Shown here: piece after piece, positions 13,185 through 17,826 of the stretch
Position numbering within the stretch: position 1 is the stretch's first letter
Layout: the number at the start of each line of letters is the position of its first letter
NCBI GenBank assembly: GCA_035455265.1
Contig: DATIFK010000011.1
Span: forward strand, 1 to 17,826
DNA: 17,826 nucleotides
Direction of reading: 5' to 3'
Origin: MGOM01 sp035455265
Lineage (GTDB): Bacteria > Chloroflexota > Anaerolineae > Anaerolineales > E44-bin32
Made by a program: the position numbers and the translations under genes
Notes under the pieces: model-generated
What the model saw: the letters and a program-made list of their open reading frames with translations, nothing else
What the model was told of the DNA's origin: nothing
The model's database searches: none

Positions 13185-13637
13185 TCAGGCCGCCTGCACC
13201 GCCACCAGCTGCACGCGCGTCGCCGACAAGCGGTCGCGCAACGTCTTGGCGATCTGAGTCATCATGGGGAGCCCGAACTCGGCATTCCCCTGGCACAAGG
13301 CACGCAGGGCTTCGGCTTCCACGGCGATCATCCGCCCGTTGGTGCGAGCGACCCCGCTGGCCGTCAGGCGATACGGCTCGAGCAACGCCGACCAGGCGGC
13401 GATGTCGCCGTCGATCAGGGTGTCGACCACGACATCGCGCCCGTCGGGCAGGCGATAGACAATGTCGACGCTTCCGGCTTCGATCATCAGCAGGTGTCGC
13501 GCCAGCTGGCCTTCCTCGAACAGCCGCTCGCCTGCCTCGAAGGTCTTCTCGTCGGCGATCATGGCGACGCGACGCAACAGGTCGTCGCCGGCGCCGGCGC
13601 AGTGCGGATAGCGTCGCAATCGCTCCGGTGAAATCAT
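13185..13637 (-). CDS. Stand-alone cyclic-nucleotide-binding-domain protein
   Basis: The 150-residue product is a single Crp/Fnr-type beta-barrel sensor domain: FEAGERLFEEGQLARHLLMIEAGSVDIVYR (about 33-62), DTLIDGDIAAWSALLEPYRLTASGVA (about 72-97) and a C-terminal helix. There is no helix-turn-helix, so it is not a transcription factor by itself. The phosphate-binding cassette is atypical (AAWSALLEPYRLTASG rather than GE-AL...RSA), so cAMP binding is doubtful. It overlaps the maturation-protease stop by ATGA and has AGGAG 8 bases upstream, so it belongs to the hydrogenase operon. It may sense a ligand and modulate the hydrogenase or Hdr complex, an inference. Confidence 0.87.
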   Translation of the reverse strand: MISPERLRRYPHCAGAGDDLLRRVAMIADEKTFEAGERLFEEGQLARHLLMIEAGSVDIVYRLPDGRDVVVDTLIDGDIAAWSALLEPYRLTASGVARTNGRMIAVEAEALRALCQGNAEFGLPMMTQIAKTLRDRLSATRVQLVAVQAA

Positions 13638-14107
13638 GGCTCTGCTCCTTGCGGCTGGACGGCCTCGAGCACCATCCGGACGGCTTGCGGCACGGCCGAA
13701 GCCACGGCCGGCGTCAGATCGTCCCCGAAGATATCCACCTGGCGGCCTTCGACGGCAAACACACGGATCGACTCATCGGCGGGAAGATGGGCGCCGGCGC
13801 GGCGGCCGACGGCCAGCGCCGTCGGCAGGTCGACGTCATGGGATGAGGAGCTGTGCTGCGTCGACATCGTGCGCAGGTCGATCTCCACGACCGTCCCCGG
13901 CGGCCGCCCGCTGATCAGCGAGTCGACGATGACGGCCCGATCGTAACCGGTCATCCGCTCCATCAAGCGCAGCCCGCCGTGGGTGTCTTCGAGGATGTCG
14001 ACGTCGCGGCGGCCGGCCAGGCCGGTCCTGACGGCACGCGCCACGACCAGGCCGACGCCGTCATCCCGCAGGATTGGATTCCCCAGCCCGATCACCACCG
14101 TACGCAT
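13634..14107 (-). CDS. [NiFe]-hydrogenase maturation protease (HyaD/HybD/HycI family)
   Basis: The 157-residue endopeptidase removes the C-terminal tail of the hydrogenase large subunit after nickel insertion. Family signs are VVIGLGNPILRDDGVG (4-19) at the N-terminus, D62 in IVDSLISG, and H90 in SSHDVDLPTAL. D16, D62 and H90 correspond to the nickel-probing triad of HybD (Glu16, Asp62, His93). The ATG at 14107 was chosen because the first conserved strand starts there; the frame upstream runs back into the large-subunit gene. It lies 44 bases after the large subunit, its expected substrate, which does carry a cleavable tail. Confidence 0.94.
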   Translation of the reverse strand: MRTVVIGLGNPILRDDGVGLVVARAVRTGLAGRRDVDILEDTHGGLRLMERMTGYDRAVIVDSLISGRPPGTVVEIDLRTMSTQHSSSSHDVDLPTALAVGRRAGAHLPADESIRVFAVEGRQVDIFGDDLTPAVASAVPQAVRMVLEAVQPQGAEP

Positions 14108-14151
14108 CTCATCCGCCCGGTTGCGTTTCTTGCCAGTCTGCGGAACGCCGT

Positions 14152-15618
14152 TCAATCCAGGTTCTGCGTCAGACGCTCGATGATCTGGCCGTCGGGAGCG
14201 CGCACGAGGACCTCGAGCGGCATCTTTCCGGCCAGAGTGTGCGTGGCGCAGCCGAAGCATGGGTCGTAGGCGCGGAAGGCCATTTCGACCATGTTGAGTT
14301 TGCCCTGGGTCACCTGCCCCTTGTGGATCAAGCCCTGAGCTGCCTTCTTGATCGACATGGCGATAGGGGCATAGTTGTTGGTCGTCCCGACGATCAGATT
14401 GACCTGGGTCAGGATCCCGCGGGCATCGGTCTTGTAGTGGTGCGTCAACGTGCCGCGCGGCGCCTCGACGATGCCGACGCCTTCGTCGGGCGTGGCCGTC
14501 GGCAGCGTGCGGAACTCGCGGCCGGTGATATCCGGATCGCGGGCCAGCTCGACCCAGTGCTCGGCGGCGTAGAGCAGCTCGATCAAGCGCGCCCAGTGCG
14601 TCGCCAGGGTTTGATGGACCGGTTTGCCGCCCAACGTCTTGTAGAACTCTTCATAGGCAGCCTGGGCCTTGGGCGTGGCCATGCCGTCGGCGGCGTTCAG
14701 GCGTGAGAGCGGCGTGCACTTGTAGACGCCCGAATCCTTCCCGTCGACGAACCCCTTCCAGCCGACCTTCTTCAGATAGGGGAACTTGAGGTAGGTCCAG
14801 GGCTCGACGTGCTCGGCGACGTTCTCGAGGTACTCGGGCGGGGAGTACTTGACGAATTCCTTCCCGTCCGGGTCGACCACGCGGATCTTGCCGTCATAGA
14901 AGTTGACCCGGTTCTGGCCGTCGACCATCCCCATCGAGTACGTGTGGTGGGTGTAGGCATCGCTCAGGATGAGGTCGACGTACGTCTTGTTCGCCAGGAC
15001 GATGTCCTTGAATGCCTGCAGCGAGAAGAGGGCGAACTCGACGGCGTCGAGCCCGAGCTTCTCGATTTCCTGGCGCTGTTCTTCGGTGATGCCGCGGCTG
15101 ACACCGCCGGGCACACCCCAGTTCGGCTGAACCCTCCGCCCGGCCATCATCTGGATCAGGTAGTGGCCGTCGTGGCGCATCTTCAACACTTTGCCGGCGA
15201 TGTCCATGCCGACTTTGGCGATCACGCCCAGGATATTGCGTTCCGCGACGGGCGCCTCCGGGCCAACGATGAAATCGGGCGCCCCCAGGGCATAGAAGTG
15301 CGTGGTGTGGTCCGTGGCGTAGAAGATGCTGTACATCAGCTCGCGCAGCTTCTTGCCCGTCGGCGGCGGCTCCACGTGCCACAGCGCGTCGAGCGCCTTG
15401 GAAGACGCCATGTGGTGCGCCTCGGGGCAGACACCGCAGATGCGGTCGGTCAGATTGGGCATGTCCTCGGCCGGACGGCCGACGCAGAAGATCTCGAAGC
15501 CTCGCAGCTCGGGGATTTGCAGGTAGGCGTTGGCGACCTCGCCGGCGTCATCGAGGAAGATGTCGATCTTGCCGTGGCCTTCCAGCCGGGTGATCGGGTC
15601 AATCGAGATTCGCTGCAT
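14152..15618 (-). CDS. mvhA: [NiFe]-hydrogenase large subunit, group 3 (MvhA-like)
   Basis: The 488-residue catalytic subunit holds the NiFe(CN)2CO centre. The proximal ligand motif is RICGVCPEAHH (59-69; Cys61, Cys64) and the C-terminal motif is DPCFGCATH (452-460; Cys454, Cys457). A 28-residue tail after His460 should be removed by the protease encoded next. The soluble group 3 assignment rests on the ATH|TLAGKMPLEV tail form and on the MvhD and HdrA neighbours; subgroup 3c is likely but cannot be proven by eye. The ATG at 15618 has GGAGG 6 bases upstream and precedes the RLEGHGK motif. It is separated from the small-subunit gene by an unusual 278-base repeat-rich spacer. Confidence 0.94.
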   Translation of the reverse strand: MQRISIDPITRLEGHGKIDIFLDDAGEVANAYLQIPELRGFEIFCVGRPAEDMPNLTDRICGVCPEAHHMASSKALDALWHVEPPPTGKKLRELMYSIFYATDHTTHFYALGAPDFIVGPEAPVAERNILGVIAKVGMDIAGKVLKMRHDGHYLIQMMAGRRVQPNWGVPGGVSRGITEEQRQEIEKLGLDAVEFALFSLQAFKDIVLANKTYVDLILSDAYTHHTYSMGMVDGQNRVNFYDGKIRVVDPDGKEFVKYSPPEYLENVAEHVEPWTYLKFPYLKKVGWKGFVDGKDSGVYKCTPLSRLNAADGMATPKAQAAYEEFYKTLGGKPVHQTLATHWARLIELLYAAEHWVELARDPDITGREFRTLPTATPDEGVGIVEAPRGTLTHHYKTDARGILTQVNLIVGTTNNYAPIAMSIKKAAQGLIHKGQVTQGKLNMVEMAFRAYDPCFGCATHTLAGKMPLEVLVRAPDGQIIERLTQNLD

Positions 15619-15896
15619 CGCCGTCCTCCGCGGGGAAGGGTTTCGCCCCTCTCCCCGGTGCGTTTCTTGGCCTCACCCCCTTACCCCTCTCCGCCGTGGG
15701 CGGAGTCTTCCAGGCACCCTGCCTGGGCGGATAGGGGGAAGAGGATTTGAAAGGGATGGGGTGGCGTTGCCACCCCATCCCTCCTTCTAGCTTTCTCCCC
15801 CTCCCCCTGCGCTCGTGCGCGTTCCCCCGAATCCCGTCGACTGCAGGGGGAGGGGGACCGAGGGGGTGAGGGTTCGCGAGACTTTCACGACAGGGC
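15619..15896. repeat. Repeat-rich spacer with four perfect hairpins between hydrogenase subunit genes
   Basis: No gene is visible. Perfect inverted repeats are CTCCGCC-GTG-GGCGGAG (15689-15705), CCAGGCA-CCC-TGCCTGG (15710-15726), a 14-bp stem with loop GTT (15752-15765 with 15769-15782), and a 15-bp stem TCCCCCTCCCCCTGC (15796-15810 with 15843-15857) around a 32-base loop. The polypyrimidine/polypurine CCCTCACCCCC-like strings at both ends look like a miniature dispersed element. None has a T tract in the minus direction. Confidence 0.7.
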
Positions 15897-16961
15897 CTAC
15901 GCCTGCGCCGTGGCGACGGCGGGTTCAAGGGCGAGGCCCTTGCCATCCCCTCCGCTTCGCTCCGGGGATGCTCCGCCATTCTCATTCCGCCGCGTCCGGC
16001 GCAGCAGGCTGTGCGCCAGGCTGAAGCGGTAGAACGTCCCGATCGGATCCGGGATCCCGTCCTCGATAATCTGGGCGATTTCCTTCGGGTCATTCGAATC
16101 GATGACGGAGGCCAGCGCGCCCATCATCCGCGCCCCGAAGTCCTCGACCCCGGCGTTCGGGCCGTGACAGCCGATGCACGGCGAATTCACCTTCGGACAC
16201 AGCGCGCCACAGCCGGCACGCGTCGCCAGCCCGGCGCACACCAGACCCTGCTCCAACAGACACGTCATCTCATCCGGCTGGAGCTGCCAGACACGCTTGA
16301 AGCTCTTGATCTTCCTTTCGCCGCGAGTGCGCAGGCACTCGTCGCAAACCGTCGTCTCTTTCCCCAACACCGTGCCCGCTGGCGGAAGCGGCGCTCCGCC
16401 CAACCCGGCGACGACGGCCTCGACGATGGCCCAGATGTTCTCGGCCTCCGGCGGGCAGCCTGGGACGTAGTAATCCACGTCGACCGTCTGATCCAGCGCC
16501 TTGACCGTGTCGTAGAAGACCGGGATGCGCAGCGTGCCTTCCGGCGCCTCGGTCTCCGGCTGCGGCACGGTCCCCGCCGGGTTGTCGACCGAGGGCGCGC
16601 GGCGGTAGACGTAGTCGAAGATCGCCTGGCGGTTGGTCTGATTGGCCAGGCCGGGAATGCCGCCCTCATGGGCGCAGGCGCCGAAGGCGACCAGGATCTT
16701 CGACTTGCGGCGCAGCAGGTGCGCCATGTACTCCTGCTCGCTGGTGCGGATGGCACCGTTGAACAGCGTGATGGTGATGTCCTTGTCGGGCAGGCGTTCG
16801 ATGTCGCGCACCTTGGCGTCGATGGCCACCGGCCACAGCACGACGTCGAAAGCCTCGGCCACCTTGAGGATCTTGTCGTCGATAGCCAGCACGGCGATCT
16901 CGCACCCACCGCAGGAAGCGGCCCAGTACAACGCCAGTTTCGGCTTCGCGTTGGGGCTCAT
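15897..16961 (-). CDS. mvhG: [NiFe]-hydrogenase small subunit, group 3 (MvhG-like)
   Basis: The 354-residue electron-transfer subunit passes electrons from the NiFe site to MvhD. Ligands of the proximal [4Fe-4S] cluster are Cys17 and Cys20 (SCGGCE), Cys96 (GACAHEGGIPG) and Cys169 (PGCPPE). Eight more Cys between 206 and 265 (C206, C209, C234, C242, C251, C255, C262, C265) can hold two further clusters. There is no Tat signal, so the enzyme is cytoplasmic. The ATG at 16961 overlaps the mvhD stop (ATGA) and has GGAGG 7 bases upstream. The last 30 or so residues (from RRTRRNENGG) are low-complexity, follow the conserved region and seem to be encoded by repeat-like DNA. Confidence 0.94.
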   Translation of the reverse strand: MSPNAKPKLALYWAASCGGCEIAVLAIDDKILKVAEAFDVVLWPVAIDAKVRDIERLPDKDITITLFNGAIRTSEQEYMAHLLRRKSKILVAFGACAHEGGIPGLANQTNRQAIFDYVYRRAPSVDNPAGTVPQPETEAPEGTLRIPVFYDTVKALDQTVDVDYYVPGCPPEAENIWAIVEAVVAGLGGAPLPPAGTVLGKETTVCDECLRTRGERKIKSFKRVWQLQPDEMTCLLEQGLVCAGLATRAGCGALCPKVNSPCIGCHGPNAGVEDFGARMMGALASVIDSNDPKEIAQIIEDGIPDPIGTFYRFSLAHSLLRRTRRNENGGASPERSGGDGKGLALEPAVATAQA

Positions 16962-17455
16962 GCCGGTACCTCCATCGCTTCGGCGTGCTCCTCAGCCATG
17001 CGGCGCACGGCTTCGATTCGGCCGCCGTCCTCCGACCATTGTTTCGACCAGGTCAGCGGGCCGAGCTGGCGCACCCGTTCGACCATGTCGTTGATGGCTT
17101 TGGCCAACGCCGCCCCTTCGGCCGCCGAAGCCCACTGAAGCCGCAGGCGGTCGTCCTCCATGCCCATCGCCCGCAGCGTGTGGCGCAGCATCTCGAAGCG
17201 GCGCATCGTCTTGTAGTTCTGCTCGAGGTAGTGGCATTCGCCCGGGTGGCAGCCGGCGATCATGACCCCGTCGGCTCCCAGGGCGAAAGCCTTCAGCACG
17301 AAGGACGGCTCGATACGCCCGCTGCACATCAGCCGGACGATGCGCACGTTGGGCTCGTACTTGATGCGGGCCGTCCCGGCCAGGTCGGCGGCGCGATAGG
17401 AGCACCAGTTGCACAGGAAACCGACGATCTTCGGCTCGAAGACGGTCTCGCTCAT
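16958..17455 (-). CDS. mvhD: MvhD-family [2Fe-2S] electron-transfer subunit
   Basis: The 165-residue protein links hydrogenase to HdrA. The family Cys set is present: C15 and C18 (FLCNWCSYRAADLAGTAR), C44 (RLMCSGRIEPSFVLKAF), C69 and C74 (GCHPGECHY). In methanogens MvhD carries a [2Fe-2S] cluster and docks onto HdrA; homologues fused to or encoded beside HdrA occur in many anaerobic bacteria. The ATG at 17455 has AAGGAGG 8 bases upstream and precedes the first Cys motif. The gene overlaps the small subunit by ATGA and is separated from hdrA by a 67-base spacer that can fold over its start site. Confidence 0.95.
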   Translation of the reverse strand: MSETVFEPKIVGFLCNWCSYRAADLAGTARIKYEPNVRIVRLMCSGRIEPSFVLKAFALGADGVMIAGCHPGECHYLEQNYKTMRRFEMLRHTLRAMGMEDDRLRLQWASAAEGAALAKAINDMVERVRQLGPLTWSKQWSEDGGRIEAVRRMAEEHAEAMEVPA

Positions 17456-17526
17456 CCCAACGCCTCCTTTCCAGCCGTTTCGACGCACCGAGGCGGTGTG
17501 CGGACTGCGGCAAGCGTTGGGATCAT
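17452..17526 (-). other. 24-codon mini-ORF and inverted repeat bridging hdrA and mvhD
   Basis: An ATG at 17526 overlaps the hdrA TGA, and its 24-codon frame (starting MIPTLAAVRTPPRC) ends in a TGA that overlaps the mvhD ATG, so ribosomes could pass from hdrA to mvhD without leaving the message. The same spacer carries perfect 10-base arms ATCCCAACGC (17454-17463) and GCGTTGGGAT (17514-17523). In the mRNA these could pair and close off the mvhD start and its ribosome binding site. No Shine-Dalgarno sequence was identified for the mini-ORF. Confidence 0.45.
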
Positions 17527-17826
17527 CGGCCTGCCTCCTGGCCCGCAGGCTCCGCCAGATCGGTGAGCCTGGGGGCGTAGGCCCCGTTGCCGCGCACGGC
17601 GTCGTACAGGATGCCTTCGATCTCGGCGCTGATTTGGTCGTAGGTGAAGTGGTTGCCGCTGATGGCCTGCGCCGGGCAGGCGGCAACGCACGTGCCGCAG
17701 CCCTTGCACAAGGCGGCGTTGATCTCGCTGACCGACTTGTCTTCGAGGAAGTCGATGGCGTTGAAGGGGCACAGGGCGTTGCAGATGCGGCAGCCCGAGC
17801 AACGGGCCTCATCGATGTGGGCGACG
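17523..17826 (-). CDS. hdrA: HdrA-like subunit, 3' end only (two [4Fe-4S] ferredoxin motifs)
   Basis: Only the last 100 codons are in the window; the gene runs off the right edge. The fragment carries CSGCRICNALCP and CKGCGTCVAACP, two ferredoxin-type [4Fe-4S] motifs spaced as in the C-terminal part of heterodisulfide reductase subunit A, followed by HFTYDQISAEIEGIL, also typical of HdrA C-termini. The flavin domain and its cysteine region would lie outside. A polyferredoxin is the alternative, but the MvhD gene next to it favours HdrA. In related systems HdrA is the electron-bifurcating flavoprotein that takes electrons from the Mvh hydrogenase. Confidence 0.85.
   Translation of the reverse strand, partial: VAHIDEARCSGCRICNALCPFNAIDFLEDKSVSEINAALCKGCGTCVAACPAQAISGNHFTYDQISAEIEGILYDAVRGNGAYAPRLTDLAEPAGQEAGR

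Noticed and set aside
14809..15750. 313-residue plus-strand frame across the hydrogenase large subunit
   Set aside because: Antisense shadow of a gene with both NiFe ligand motifs; Val/Asp/Leu-rich without a recognisable fold.
15689..15857. CRISPR-like array in the hydrogenase spacer
   Set aside because: The repeats are inverted hairpins of different sequence, not direct repeats with regular unique spacers.
16011..17138. 375-residue plus-strand frame across the small subunit and mvhD
   Set aside because: Antisense shadow crossing two well-supported genes that overlap by ATGA.

Overview
The window is GC-rich, densely coded bacterial DNA. Gene content suggests an anaerobic or facultative member of the Chloroflexota (Anaerolineae-like). 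Pointers are a soluble Hdr/Mvh-type [NiFe]-hydrogenase locus, an F420-type flavin/deazaflavin protein inside a pyrimidine operon, a PyrF-PyrE fusion, a CAD-like dihydroorotase and a lysine-rich LysM protein. The lineage is an inference from content, not from any marker gene.

Layout. (1) 35-3523, minus strand: a four-gene, stop/start-overlapping operon of three CxxC...CxxC zinc-ribbon proteins, two of them membrane-anchored paralogues, ending in a membrane-anchored phospholipase-D-family protein. I do not recognise it as a described system. (2) 3524-3736: divergent control region with a TATAAT promoter for operon 1, a repeated CCCCAACGCT hairpin motif, and a perfect 22-bp palindrome in front of the iron genes. 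(3) 3737-6841, plus strand: a ferrous-iron uptake operon made of a DtxR/IdeR-type regulator with a C-terminal FeoA domain, FeoB, and a FeoA protein with a Cys-rich N-terminus. (4) 6842-7241: non-coding spacer with palindromes, then 7242-7733, a histone-H1-like/LysM protein with a strong terminator. (5) 13104 down to 7805, minus strand: de novo pyrimidine operon pyrC-pyrB-(PPOX/F420-like)-pyrFE-pyrD. It is preceded by a consensus-like promoter and a leader that holds a hairpin followed by a U-rich stretch, then an intrinsic terminator, inside a 42-codon ORF whose stop overlaps the pyrC start. This layout is like the E. coli pyrBI attenuator. (6) 17826 down to 13185, minus strand: the 3' end of hdrA, then mvhD, the [NiFe]-hydrogenase small and large subunits, a hydrogenase maturation protease and a stand-alone cyclic-nucleotide-binding-domain protein.

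How the genes fit together. Hydrogenase, MvhD and HdrA would form a soluble H2-oxidising or H2-evolving module passing electrons through [2Fe-2S] and [4Fe-4S] clusters to HdrA's flavin. This demands iron, and an Fe(II) importer lies about 7 kb away, although the two loci are not obviously co-regulated. The pyrimidine operon supplies five of the six UMP pathway activities (all but carbamoyl phosphate synthetase). Many spacers carry perfect hairpins or palindromes, some of which look like dispersed repeats.
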